Origin: JAVMKJ01 sp031732875
GTDB lineage: Bacteria; Pseudomonadota; Gammaproteobacteria; Competibacterales; Competibacteraceae
Length of the DNA stretch: 28,634 nt
Direction: 5' to 3'
Assembly: GCA_031732875.1 (NCBI GenBank)
Contig: JAVMKL010000135.1
Location: 1-28,634 of the forward strand
Shown: positions 14,763 through 22,961 of the stretch, piece by piece
Layout of the letters: the number at the start of each line of letters is the position of its first letter
How positions within the stretch are numbered: position 1 is the stretch's first letter
The notes under the pieces: model-generated
The model's database searches: none
Told to the model about the DNA's origin: nothing
What the model saw: only the letters and a program-made list of their open reading frames with translations
Program-made: the position numbers and the translations under genes

Positions 14763-16181
14763 GTGCGTCATCTTCTGCCATCCGTGTTGCGTGTGATCGT
14801 ACTGTTACCTTCCTACACTCTGGTGCTGCTGCTCCGCTTGCTCAAATGGCTGATCGCCCCACCGGCCTTGCTGTTTCAGTGCCTCCTGGGGATTCCTCTG
14901 GTGCTGCTGCGCATCCGCCAGCCGCTGCGACCGCGGTTCGTCCCAGAGCAGGAAGTCGATCTGCCCGACGAAGCGTGGATCGCCCTGACCGATGCCTCGG
15001 AGTCGCTGGCCGCCGACGGTTTCATCCGATACGGGGACTTCCGCTGCGATGAACTGATCCATGGAGCGGTACTGCGGCTACGACTGCTGGGGCAGTCGGA
15101 ACAAGGCATCGGCGCTTTGGCCGCGCACGTCGAGATCGGAACCGGAGCACGCCCTTCCCGGCGGTTCGTCGAATTTTCGACCGAGTTCGAGGATAACCGG
15201 GTTCTGGGCACCAACAACCTCGATCTACCCTACAGCCTGCCCGCCCCAGCCTATCTAGCCCGGGTACAGTTGAAGGACGTTTGGGATCCGCGAGCGCTTT
15301 ACCTGCTGCACCGCGACCTGGTGGCGTCTCTGCGGCAACCGGCGAGCTTCGCCAAGATCCAGCAGGCGATCCAGAATCCGGCCGGCCTGCTGGCCGACGG
15401 TTACGCCCGTGAGATCCAAGCTTTGATCGAACGGGGTTGGTTGCGACCGGCCACCGACGGCCGCTCGGTCCGGCTGAGTCTCCGGGGCGCACTGGCGGGT
15501 GTCTGGCGGCAAGCTTGGCCACTGGCCAGCCTGCACCTGCGCGCCGCCGACCGCCGGGCCCGCCGGCTGCTGGCGGAGCATGGCATCGACGTCGCATCGT
15601 TCGCCGGCAGCGCCGTCTCCATCGTGGTCGCGCGCCAGCGACTGCCGGCGGAAGCCATCGCGATCGACACGATTGGCGCCGGTTACGAATATGTACGGCC
15701 GCTTGCCCAGCGGACCGACCGAAACGCGGTGCTGGAAGCGGTGGTGGTGGAGCTCGACTTCGACCCGACGGGCGCGCTGACCCCGCGGGAGTTCCGTTAC
15801 TCCTTCCGCGCCTGCGACCAGTATCCCCAGCGGCGGATACGCCGACTGCGGAGTTTTGACATCCTGCTCGATCCGGGCGCGGGCATGCTGTCGGTGACGG
15901 CCATGGACCGCGAATTCGAGCAAGCCGTCGATGCAACCGAATGGATAAAGCTGAGCGAGACCTCGCCGTTGCAGCCGTTGTTGCCGGGCCCCCGACTGCG
16001 CGACCTCGACACCGTGTTGCCGGCCGCCCTGGCGCAACTGGACGCGCGCGCGGGTGCCGGGCGCGTCGTGCCGGACTCGGCTTCGCTGTATACCAACGAA
16101 GGTGGCGCTCCATGCTGGCAGGTGGTCGCCTGGGCGGACGACGACACACCGGTGCACGTCGAGATGGACGCGCGTTGCTGA
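14763..16181 (+). CDS. Membrane-anchored protein of unknown function (472 residues)
   Basis: I do not recognise a family. The start is taken as the GTG at 14763, with GGGAG about six bases before it and 16 nt after the previous gene; the frame is open further upstream only inside the DUF1285 gene. Residues 1-50 form two hydrophobic stretches (about 8-27 and 33-48) split by a Pro-Pro pair, which would fit a hairpin membrane anchor with the rest in the cytoplasm. The soluble part of about 420 residues is rich in Arg and Leu, with Asp/Glu-rich strands. A central part (about 195-290) looks helical, and a later part is strand-rich (about 300-400). No catalytic motif is evident. It lies 22 nt before the SPFH gene, so a role in the same membrane complex is plausible but unproven. 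Confidence 0.75.
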   Translation: MRHLLPSVLRVIVLLPSYTLVLLLRLLKWLIAPPALLFQCLLGIPLVLLRIRQPLRPRFVPEQEVDLPDEAWIALTDASESLAADGFIRYGDFRCDELIHGAVLRLRLLGQSEQGIGALAAHVEIGTGARPSRRFVEFSTEFEDNRVLGTNNLDLPYSLPAPAYLARVQLKDVWDPRALYLLHRDLVASLRQPASFAKIQQAIQNPAGLLADGYAREIQALIERGWLRPATDGRSVRLSLRGALAGVWRQAWPLASLHLRAADRRARRLLAEHGIDVASFAGSAVSIVVARQRLPAEAIAIDTIGAGYEYVRPLAQRTDRNAVLEAVVVELDFDPTGALTPREFRYSFRACDQYPQRRIRRLRSFDILLDPGAGMLSVTAMDREFEQAVDATEWIKLSETSPLQPLLPGPRLRDLDTVLPAALAQLDARAGAGRVVPDSASLYTNEGGAPCWQVVAWADDDTPVHVEMDARC

Positions 16182-16203
16182 ATTTCCACAGAGGAGATGA
16201 ATC

Positions 16204-17136
16204 ATGCTGGAAGGTTTTTCCGCGTTCGTGGTCGCATTGGCGATCCTGGCGGTCATCCTGGTGTTCCTGGGGGTCAAGTCGGTGCCGCAGGGCATGGAAT
16301 ACACCGTCGAGCGTTTCGGCCGCTATACCGAGACCCTGACGCCGGGACTGAACTTCATCGTCCCCGTGATCGACCGCGTGGGTCGCAAGGTGAACTTGAT
16401 GGAAACGGTGCTGGACGTGCCTTCGCAGGAAATCATCACCAAGGACAATGCGATAGTTCGGGTGGACGGCGTCGTGTTTTACCAGGTGCTGGACGCCGCA
16501 AAGGCCGCCTACGAAGTCAACAACCTGGAACTCGCCATCCTCAACCTGACCATGACCAACCTGCGTACGGTCATGGGTTCGATGGATCTCGACGAACTGT
16601 TGTCCAAGCGCGACGAAATCAACGGCCGATTGCTGGTGGTCGTGGACGAGGCCACGACTCCGTGGGGCGTGAAAGTGATCCGCATCGAGATCAAGGACAT
16701 CGCCCCACCCAAGGACCTGGTGGATTCAATGGCTCGGCAGATGAAGGCGGAACGCGACAAGCGGGCGTCGATCCTGACCGCCGAAGGCGAGCGGCAGGCG
16801 GCGATCCTGGCCGCCGAGGGACAGAAACAGGCGGCGATCCTGGAGGCGGAAGGCCGCAAGGAATCGGCCTTCCGCGATGCCGAGGCCCGCGAGCGATTGG
16901 CCCAAGCCGAGGCCCGCGCCACCCTGATGCTGTCGGAAGCGATCGGAAAAGGTAGCGTGCAGGCGGTCAACTATTTCGTGGCGCAGAAATACGTGGAAGC
17001 GGTTGGCAAACTGGCCGGGGCGCCCAATCAAAAAGTGCTGCTGATGCCGCTGGATACCTCGGGCTTGATCGGCGCCCTGGCCGGAGTCGCCGAACTGACC
17101 CGGGAGGCGTTAAGCAAACCGGACACGCGCTCGTGA
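16204..17136 (+). CDS. qmcA: SPFH/Band 7 membrane protein, QmcA-like
   Basis: QmcA-type stomatin homologues form large membrane cages linked to proteases and membrane microdomains. The 310-residue protein has an N-terminal membrane helix (about residues 5-24), the SPFH domain beginning at VPQGMEYTVERFGRY with LTPGLNFIVPVID and TPWGVKVIRIEIKDI, then a helical coiled-coil (about 170-245) containing ten-residue repeats of the AEGERQAAIL type. A C-terminal region with VAQKYVEAVGKLAG and a hydrophobic segment follows. AGAGGAG lies before the ATG. It overlaps the NfeD gene by four bases (GTGA), the classic pairing of these families (E. coli qmcA-ybbJ). Confidence 0.94.
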   Translation: MLEGFSAFVVALAILAVILVFLGVKSVPQGMEYTVERFGRYTETLTPGLNFIVPVIDRVGRKVNLMETVLDVPSQEIITKDNAIVRVDGVVFYQVLDAAKAAYEVNNLELAILNLTMTNLRTVMGSMDLDELLSKRDEINGRLLVVVDEATTPWGVKVIRIEIKDIAPPKDLVDSMARQMKAERDKRASILTAEGERQAAILAAEGQKQAAILEAEGRKESAFRDAEARERLAQAEARATLMLSEAIGKGSVQAVNYFVAQKYVEAVGKLAGAPNQKVLLMPLDTSGLIGALAGVAELTREALSKPDTRS

Positions 17137-17585
17137 GTACGTGGTTGCTGGAACCATTCTATTGGAACTGGTGGTTGCTGGGAGTTGTACTGATGGCTAT
17201 CGAGGCCATCACTCCTGGTTTCTTTTTCCTTTGGATGGGGGTCGCGGCTCTGGTAGTAGGGCTGGTGTTGACGGTAATGCCCGAGCTAGCCTGGACCTAT
17301 CAGGTTCTCTCGTTCGCGCTGCTGTCGGTCGGCTCCATCGTGGCCTGGCGATTGCGGTTGCGGCGGCATCCAACCCGTACCGAGGATCCCCTGCTCAACC
17401 GTCGCGGCCATCAATATGTCGGCCGGGTCTTCACTCTGGACGCGCCGGTCGTCAACGGCCACGGTAAAATCCGGGTGGACGACAGCACCTGGAAGGTCGT
17501 CGTGGACCAGGACTGTCCCGCCGGCACCCGGCTGCGAATCATCGGCGTGGAAGGGGTCGTGTTGAAGGGGGCAGTCGAAAAATAA
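17133..17585 (+). CDS. NfeD-like membrane protein, YbbJ-type
   Basis: This 150-residue protein is a short NfeD (NfeD1b) protein, partner of the SPFH protein encoded just upstream. It has hydrophobic segments at about residues 12-32, 36-50 and 57-75, with the family stretch WWLLGVVLMAIEAITPGFFFLWMG, followed by a C-terminal OB-fold domain (about 88-148) containing GRVFTLDAPVVNGHGKIRVDD and WKVV. The GTG start lies within the end of the qmcA frame, so translation is coupled. There is no protease domain, unlike long NfeD proteins. The 205 bases after it hold a 10-bp palindrome at 17615-17624 and no clear terminator. Confidence 0.92.
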   Translation: MSTWLLEPFYWNWWLLGVVLMAIEAITPGFFFLWMGVAALVVGLVLTVMPELAWTYQVLSFALLSVGSIVAWRLRLRRHPTRTEDPLLNRRGHQYVGRVFTLDAPVVNGHGKIRVDDSTWKVVVDQDCPAGTRLRIIGVEGVVLKGAVEK

Positions 17586-17790
17586 GGCCATTTCCAACAG
17601 AGGCCCAGTCAGATCCCGATCGGGGGTGCCCACCCTTGGTTTGGAGAGAATAAATAAGGGACCGAGGATCGAGCCAGGCGATGCTATCCTTATCCGGGAA
17701 GACGTCAATCGTTCGATTCAATATTTCATATTCACATCCAATGCTGCTTGATTTCATGCCGACAATTCCAACTACAACTCCCTCCAGACG
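17586..17790. other. Intergenic region before the wecA-like gene
   Basis: The region holds a perfect palindrome CCCGATCGGG at 17615-17624 and a short GGGT/ACCC hairpin at 17624-17635, then a moderately AT-rich stretch (17700-17760) that probably contains the promoter of the next gene. I could not pick out a clear -35/-10 pair. Confidence 0.3.
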
Positions 17791-18960
17791 ATGGACATAA
17801 TGCGCATGGACCTTTCGTTTCCAGAACATTGGGTGCTGCTGGGGGCGTTGTCGCTCAGCGCCGGTCTCATCGCCCTGTTGATCAAGCCCGCCCGGGCAAT
17901 GGGCTGGGTGGACGTTCCCTCCACCCGCAAGCACCATCGCGAGCCGGTGCCGTTGGTGGGCGGTATTGCGATGTGCGTCGCTTTCTGCCTTAGCGTCCCC
18001 CTGCTGCCGGCACAACCGCAAAATTACCCAGTCCTGCTGGCCGGAATGGCGTTGCTCACCCTGGTGGGCCTCTACGACGACCTGCGCTCCACCCGGCCGG
18101 CGACCCGCTTCCTATTACAGGCGGGAGTCATTCTGCTGATGGCGCTGGCGAGCGATGGGGTTCTGGGCCACTTGGGCGATTTATTCGGAACGGGCGCCAT
18201 CAAGCTGGAGGGATTCGCGGTACTGTTTACCCTGTTCGGGGTGATCGGCGTGATCAACGCCCTGAATATGATCGACGGACTTGACGGGCTGGCGGGCGGC
18301 ATGGCGCTGGTCGCCAGTGGTTGGCTGATCGTGCTGTGCCTGAACGCACGGGTTCCCGACCCTGGCGATATCGGTGCCCTCCTGGTGCTGGTCATGGCCG
18401 TCGCCGGCTTTCTGGCCTACAACCTGCGCCACCCCTGGCGAGCCTTCGCCACCGTATTCATGGGCGACTCCGGCAGTACCATGCTCGGATTCGTCCTGAG
18501 CTGGTTCATGGTCCATTTGTCCCAAGGCGACCAAGCGGCGATGGCGCCCATGACCGCGGTCTGGATCCTGGCTCTACCGCTGATGGACACGGTCGCGGTG
18601 ATGATCCGCCGCATCCGCGCCGGCCAAAGCCCGTTCACCGCCGACCGCCAGCATCTGCACCATCTGCTGCTTGGCCACGGCCTGTCGGATGGCCGGGTCA
18701 CCGCCATCATGCTGGTCATCGCCTCCCTTACCGGCGCGGTGGGCGTCGTCGCCAGGTGGCTGGAGGTACCCGAGTACGTGCAGTTCTATGTCTTCCTGGC
18801 CGTATTCCTGCTGTACTATCGGACCACCACGAGGGTCTGGATGGAATGGAAGACCGCCGCGCTCTTCGCCGGCCCGCTATCGGACCGGCGCCACGATCCC
18901 TTGAGGGCGAATCCGGACCAACTCTTTCTCCACCCTGCCCCACGACAAAACCATAAGTGA
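17791..18960 (+). CDS. wecA: WecA-like undecaprenyl-phosphate sugar-1-phosphate transferase
   Basis: This is a 389-residue polytopic enzyme of the MraY/WecA (glycosyltransferase 4) superfamily, which loads a sugar-1-phosphate (usually GlcNAc) onto undecaprenyl phosphate to start O-antigen, enterobacterial common antigen or other surface glycans. Signature motifs are VGLYDD (Asp96-Asp97), NALNMIDGLDGLAGG (156-170), MGDSGS (224-229) and DRQHLHH (285-291), the last being typical of WecA/TagO rather than MraY. About eleven hydrophobic segments are visible. The chosen ATG at 17791 has only a weak Shine-Dalgarno sequence; in-frame ATGs at 17800 and 17806 are alternatives. No other glycan gene is nearby, so the pathway it serves is open. 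It converges on the SDR gene with 13 bases between stops. Confidence 0.92.
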   Translation: MDIMRMDLSFPEHWVLLGALSLSAGLIALLIKPARAMGWVDVPSTRKHHREPVPLVGGIAMCVAFCLSVPLLPAQPQNYPVLLAGMALLTLVGLYDDLRSTRPATRFLLQAGVILLMALASDGVLGHLGDLFGTGAIKLEGFAVLFTLFGVIGVINALNMIDGLDGLAGGMALVASGWLIVLCLNARVPDPGDIGALLVLVMAVAGFLAYNLRHPWRAFATVFMGDSGSTMLGFVLSWFMVHLSQGDQAAMAPMTAVWILALPLMDTVAVMIRRIRAGQSPFTADRQHLHHLLLGHGLSDGRVTAIMLVIASLTGAVGVVARWLEVPEYVQFYVFLAVFLLYYRTTTRVWMEWKTAALFAGPLSDRRHDPLRANPDQLFLHPAPRQNHK

Positions 18961-18973
18961 GCCGTCCGTTCGT

Positions 18974-19738
18974 TCAGCCACCGCGATCGCGACTGATCGC
19001 GAACGGCGCAAATGCCTGGCATGCCGGCATCACTTCTACGCTGTTGATATTGACGTGATCCGGCCGGGTCGCCGCCCAGAACACGACATCGGCGACATCT
19101 TCCGGCCTGAGTGGTTGGGTGCCTTGGTAGACTTGGGTGGATTTGTCGTCGTTCCCCTTGAACCGCACCAGTGAAAACTCGCTCTCCGCCATCCCCGGCT
19201 CGATGTTGGTGACCCGCACCCGGGTACCCAGCAAATCGGCGCGCAGGTTGAGGGAAAACTGCTTGACGAAGGCCTTGGTGCCACCGTAGACGTTGCCGCC
19301 CGGATAGGGATAGCTACCCGCCACCGAGCCGATGTTGACGATATGGCCGCGGTCGCGCTCGACCATGCCGGGCAGGATGGCGCGAGTGCAGTAGAGCAGC
19401 CCCTTGATATTGGTATCGACCATGTCGTGCCAATCCTGCATGTCGCAGCGGTGGGCCGGTTCCAGGCCGAGCGCCAAGCCGGCGTTGTTGACCAGCAGGT
19501 CGACCTCGGCAAACCCGGCCGGCAGGCTGGCCACGGCGGTATTAACGGCTGCTTCCTCGCGGATGTCGAGCGGAAAAGCGTGAACTGGGACGGTCGCGGC
19601 CAGTTCGGCGCGCAACTGCTCGAGGCGATCCTGGCGCCGGCCGCAGACGATCAGGCTCCAGCCGTGCGCGGCGAACAAGCGCGCGCAGGCCGCGCCGAAT
19701 CCTGACGTGGCGCCCGTGACAAAGGCGGTTTTGGGCAT
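18974..19738 (-). CDS. Short-chain dehydrogenase, YdfG-like
   Basis: This is a 254-residue classical SDR resembling YdfG, the NADP-dependent 3-hydroxy acid (serine, L-allo-threonine) dehydrogenase. The nucleotide site TGATSGFG is at residues 8-15, and CGRRQDR supplies the Arg pair that usually selects NADP. NNAG is at 84-87, and the catalytic residues are Ser138, Tyr151 and Lys155, with EPGMAESEFSLVRFKGN typical of YdfG. GAGGAG lies nine bases before the ATG. It starts 39 nt downstream of cobK on the same strand, so it may be read through from the cobalamin genes, with no obvious biochemical link. Confidence 0.92.
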   Translation of the reverse strand: MPKTAFVTGATSGFGAACARLFAAHGWSLIVCGRRQDRLEQLRAELAATVPVHAFPLDIREEAAVNTAVASLPAGFAEVDLLVNNAGLALGLEPAHRCDMQDWHDMVDTNIKGLLYCTRAILPGMVERDRGHIVNIGSVAGSYPYPGGNVYGGTKAFVKQFSLNLRADLLGTRVRVTNIEPGMAESEFSLVRFKGNDDKSTQVYQGTQPLRPEDVADVVFWAATRPDHVNINSVEVMPACQAFAPFAISRDRGG

Positions 19739-19777
19739 CGAAAGTCTCCTCGGGCATGGATCACAAGTTGATTCGGA

Positions 19778-20497
19778 TCAATCCAGTAGCGCATCGGCCA
19801 GTCGCTCCACCTCGGTAAATTCCCGATCCGCCGCCGGCAGGGAAGGTCGCTCCAGCACTACGACCGGAATCCCGGACTGCCGCGCCGCCGCCAGCTTGGC
19901 CGCGACCGCCGTGCCACCGCTGTTCTTAGCCACCAGCAGATCGATTCGATGGTCCCGCAACAGCTTCGATTCCTGTTCCAGCGAAAACGGCCCGGTCGCA
20001 CACAGGAGAGTCAAACGCGGCGAGGCCGGCGGTTCCACCGCCAGACAACGCACCGTCCAGTGCTGGTCCGGGCGGATCGTCGCCACATGGCGCAAGGGCT
20101 CCAGGCCGATGGTAAACAACGGCCGGCGGAATTCCCGCAGCGTTGCTACGATCCCCGACCAATCGGCTACCGGACGCCAGTTGTCACCGGCATCGGACCG
20201 CCAAGGCGGTCGCCGGTAGGCCCAGAGCGGAATACCGGCCAGCCGCGCCGCCGAAACCGCGTTCCGACTGATTTGCGCGGCGTAGGGATGCGTCGAATCG
20301 ATCAGCAACTCGATGCCCCGTTCGCGCAGGAACGCCGCCAGGCCAGCCGCGCCGCCGAAACCGCCACCATGCACCGGACAGTTCAACTCGGGTATCCGCC
20401 CCTTGCCGGCGACGCTGTAGGTCACGGCATGGGCCGGCGCCAGCATCCGCGCCAATTTCACCGCCTCGCCGATCCCGCCCAACACCAGAATGTGCAT
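19778..20497 (-). CDS. cobK: Precorrin-6A / cobalt-precorrin-6A reductase
   Basis: CobK/CbiJ reduces a double bond of the corrin macrocycle with NADPH during cobalamin synthesis. The 239-residue protein has the family N-terminus ILVLGGIGEAVKLARML, DSTHPYAAQISRNA (about 67-80), which is the best signature, then FTIGLEPL and the C-terminal LLVAKNSGGTAVAAKLAAAR. Its ATG overlaps the cbiD stop by one base (TGATG), so the two are translationally coupled. Because the partner is CbiD, the cobalt-containing (anaerobic) substrate is the more likely one, which would make CbiJ the stricter name. Confidence 0.93.
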   Translation of the reverse strand: MHILVLGGIGEAVKLARMLAPAHAVTYSVAGKGRIPELNCPVHGGGFGGAAGLAAFLRERGIELLIDSTHPYAAQISRNAVSAARLAGIPLWAYRRPPWRSDAGDNWRPVADWSGIVATLREFRRPLFTIGLEPLRHVATIRPDQHWTVRCLAVEPPASPRLTLLCATGPFSLEQESKLLRDHRIDLLVAKNSGGTAVAAKLAAARQSGIPVVVLERPSLPAADREFTEVERLADALLD

Positions 20498-21591
20498 CAG
20501 GCGAATCCGGCATGGCCGACCGGCCGGCCTTCACGGTCGGTGGCCCAGACTTCGACCGCCACTTCCGGTGGCAGAATGGCGCGGGCCTGGTCGCGGGCCA
20601 ATCGGCAAATTCGATCCCCCAGCGGCAAGCCCGCCGCGCGCGCCAGCGCCAGCGCTTGCTGGCTGGTGTTGGCGGTCCGCACCGCTTCCTGCAATTTCGC
20701 CGCCGCGCCCAGCGCCGCCGACTCCGCGGTCAACAGCGCGAAATCGACGCTGGAGTTGCGGCTGTGCAGATCGAGATGGCCCGCCGCCAGCTTGCTGATT
20801 TTGCCGAAACCGCCGGCCAGGCTCAGGCGGGGAAGCGGCGCCCTTCGCAGATGCTTCAACACCGCTCCGGCAAAATCGCCCATCTCGATCAGCGCCATGT
20901 CTGACAAGCCATAATGGGTTCGCATGGTCCGCTCGCTAGTGGCTCCCGCGCAGGCGGCGACGTGCGTGCAACCGTTGGCGCGGGCGACTTCAATCGCCTG
21001 TTGGATGGAGGCGATGTAGGCGGAACAGGAAAACGGCCGGACGATACCGGTGGTACCGAGAATCGACAACCCACCCACGATACCCAAGCGGGGATTCAGG
21101 GTCTTCGCCGCCAGTTCCGCGCCGTTCTCGACTCCAATGGTGACCTCGAAGCCGCCGCCATAACCATGCTCGGCGGCAAGTCGCGTCAGATGCTCGATGA
21201 TCATCCGGCGCGGGGTCGGGTTGATGGCCGGCTCGCCAACTGAAACTGGGAGACCTGGCAGAGTCACTGTCCCAACACCCTGTCCGGCATGGAAACGCGT
21301 CCCCGGCGGTTCGCTCAAAACCACTTGGGCGAAAACCAGCGCACCATGCGTGACGTCGGGATCGTCGCCGGCATCCTTGACCGTCGCCGCTTCGGCGCCA
21401 GTTCCCGCCAACCGGCAGTACTCCAGCCGAAATCGCGCCCGTTGGCCGCGCGGCAGCACGATTTCCACCGGATTCAGTTCGATTCCAGCCAGCAGACGGC
21501 GCGCGGCCGCCACGCTGGCGGCGGTCGCGCAAGCGCCGGTGGTATAGCCGTAGCGCAGAGATTGGCGGTCTTCGGGGGTTTCGGAACGCAT
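20497..21591 (-). CDS. cbiD: Cobalt-precorrin-5B C1-methyltransferase CbiD
   Basis: CbiD methylates C1 of the corrin ring in the anaerobic cobalamin pathway. The 364-residue protein begins with LRYGYTTGACATAAS (residues 12-26), the family signature, followed by PRGQRARF, VTHGALVFA, GVGTVTLPGLPVSVGEPAINPTPRRMI-type sequence (about 106-132), and GGLSILGTTGIVRPFS. The remainder contains HVAACAGATSERTMR and GDFAGAVLKHL. There is no Shine-Dalgarno sequence before the ATG: the upstream DNA is the heptamer array shared with the divergent cobB. It heads a unit with cobK and the SDR gene. The rest of the ring-building genes are not in the window. Confidence 0.95.
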   Translation of the reverse strand: MRSETPEDRQSLRYGYTTGACATAASVAAARRLLAGIELNPVEIVLPRGQRARFRLEYCRLAGTGAEAATVKDAGDDPDVTHGALVFAQVVLSEPPGTRFHAGQGVGTVTLPGLPVSVGEPAINPTPRRMIIEHLTRLAAEHGYGGGFEVTIGVENGAELAAKTLNPRLGIVGGLSILGTTGIVRPFSCSAYIASIQQAIEVARANGCTHVAACAGATSERTMRTHYGLSDMALIEMGDFAGAVLKHLRRAPLPRLSLAGGFGKISKLAAGHLDLHSRNSSVDFALLTAESAALGAAAKLQEAVRTANTSQQALALARAAGLPLGDRICRLARDQARAILPPEVAVEVWATDREGRPVGHAGFA

Positions 21592-21599
21592 GAAATGAA

Positions 21600-21669
21600 G
21601 GTTAAAGATTAAAGGCTAAAAGTTAAAGGTCAGGCTTTAACCTTTTCCCGTTAACCTTTAATCTTTGAC
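21600..21669. repeat. 70-nt array of heptamers, inverted about its centre, between cbiD and cobB
   Basis: The divergent intergenic region is built of ten 7-mers in one register. Left-hand units read like GTTAAAG (21601-21607, 21622-21628) and ATTAAAG (21608-21614); right-hand units are their complements, CTTTAAC (21635-21641) and CTTTAAT (21656-21662). The centre is GTCAGG. A 12-bp inverted repeat, AAAGATTAAAGG (21604-21615) with CCTTTAATCTTT (21655-21666), spans it. Neither flanking gene has another recognisable promoter or Shine-Dalgarno sequence. Confidence 0.85.
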
Positions 21670-21671
21670 TC

Positions 21672-22961
21672 ATGCATGCAACCTGTCCCGCCCTGCTGCT
21701 CGGTGCCCCGGCCTCCGGCCAGGGCAAGACCACCACCACTGCCGGTCTGGCGCGCCACCATCGTAACCAGGGCCGCAGGGTGCGGGTATTCAAAACGGGC
21801 CCGGATTTTCTCGATCCGATGATCCTGGAGCGCGCCTCCGGCCAGCCGGTCCATCAACTCGACCTGTGGATGGTCGGCGAACGCGACTGCAAGGCGCTGT
21901 TGTATCAGGCCGCCCAAGAGGCGGATCTGATCCTGATCGAAGGGGTGATGGGCCTGTTCGATGGCGCGCCCTCCAGTGCCGATCTGGCCGAACTGTTCGG
22001 CGTTCCGGTACTGGCGCTGATCGACGCCCACGCCATGGCTCAGACCTTCGGCGCCGTCGCTCATGGCTTGGCGCATTATCGCCCGGGGCTACCGTTCGCC
22101 GGCGTGCTGGCCAACCGGGTCGCGGGACCGGGCCATGCCGAACTGCTGGCCGAAAGTCTGCCGCCGGAGATCCGCTACCACGGCTGGTTGCCGCGCGATG
22201 GAGAAATCACCCTGCCCGACCGCCATCTCGGTCTGGTGCAAGCCGCCGAAATCGCCGACCTGGAAGCCCGAATCGAAAGCGTCGCCGCCCTCATCGCCAC
22301 GACTGGCCTGGCCGAACCACCGCCGGCCGTCTCCTTTCCCGCCGTCACCGTGGAATCACCTCCACCGCTGCTCGACGGCCTGCGCATCGGGATCGCCCGC
22401 GATCTGGCGTTCGCCTTTCTCTACCCGGCCAATCTGGACACCTTGCGGGCGCTGGGCGCGGAACTGGTCATTTTCTCGCCGCTGAGCGATACCGAATTGC
22501 CCGAGGTGGACGCGGTATACCTGCCCGGCGGCTATCCGGAACTGCACCTCGGCGTGCTGGGATCGAATGAATCCATGCGTCGGGCGTTGCGCCAGCATCA
22601 CCAGGCAAACAAGCCCATCTACGCCGAATGCGGCGGACTGCTCTATACCCTGGAATCGCTGGCGGACAAGGCGGGCAACCGCGCGCCGATGCTCGGACTT
22701 CTGCCAGGCCATGCGATGCTCCAGTCGAAACTGGTGGGATTGGGCATGCAGTCGGTGGAGCTGCCGGAGGGCGAACTGCGCGGGCATACCTTCCATCATT
22801 CCCGGCTGGAAACATCGCTGCCATCGCTGGCATACGGCCGGCGCCAGCGCGACGGCAAACCCGGCGAGGCGGTTTACCGGATCGGACGGCTGACCGCCTC
22901 TTACCTGCACTTGTACTTCGCCAGCAACCCGCAAGCGGCGGCGCGGTTGTTTCTGCCGTGA
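21672..22961 (+). CDS. cobB: Cobyrinate a,c-diamide synthase (CobB/CbiA)
   Basis: This enzyme amidates the a and c side chains of (hydrogeno)cobyrinate using glutamine and ATP. The 429-residue protein has an N-terminal dethiobiotin synthetase-like ATP domain with P-loop GAPASGQGKT (11-20), FKTGPDFLDP, and EGVMGLFDG. A class I glutamine amidotransferase domain follows, with PGGYPELH and the nucleophile Cys320 in AECGGLLYT; a C-terminal SYLHLYFASNP supplies the expected His. In this anaerobic-type context CbiA is the equivalent name. The ATG at 21672 has no Shine-Dalgarno sequence, being preceded by the heptamer array. Its TGA abuts the stop of the convergent EF-G-like gene. Confidence 0.95.
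   Translation: MHATCPALLLGAPASGQGKTTTTAGLARHHRNQGRRVRVFKTGPDFLDPMILERASGQPVHQLDLWMVGERDCKALLYQAAQEADLILIEGVMGLFDGAPSSADLAELFGVPVLALIDAHAMAQTFGAVAHGLAHYRPGLPFAGVLANRVAGPGHAELLAESLPPEIRYHGWLPRDGEITLPDRHLGLVQAAEIADLEARIESVAALIATTGLAEPPPAVSFPAVTVESPPPLLDGLRIGIARDLAFAFLYPANLDTLRALGAELVIFSPLSDTELPEVDAVYLPGGYPELHLGVLGSNESMRRALRQHHQANKPIYAECGGLLYTLESLADKAGNRAPMLGLLPGHAMLQSKLVGLGMQSVELPEGELRGHTFHHSRLETSLPSLAYGRRQRDGKPGEAVYRIGRLTASYLHLYFASNPQAAARLFLP

Noticed and set aside
7280..17720. The word CGATTCA shared by the spacers near 7.28, 14.13 and 17.71 kb, as a common regulator site.
   Set aside because: A 7-mer is expected several times by chance in a window of this size, and it also occurs inside coding sequence (for example near 363 and 4966).
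21592..21671. Cobalamin riboswitch upstream of cbiD or cobB.
   Set aside because: The spacer is only 80 bases and consists of the heptamer array; the conserved B12-box core is absent. The leader of the adenosyltransferase gene also lacks it.
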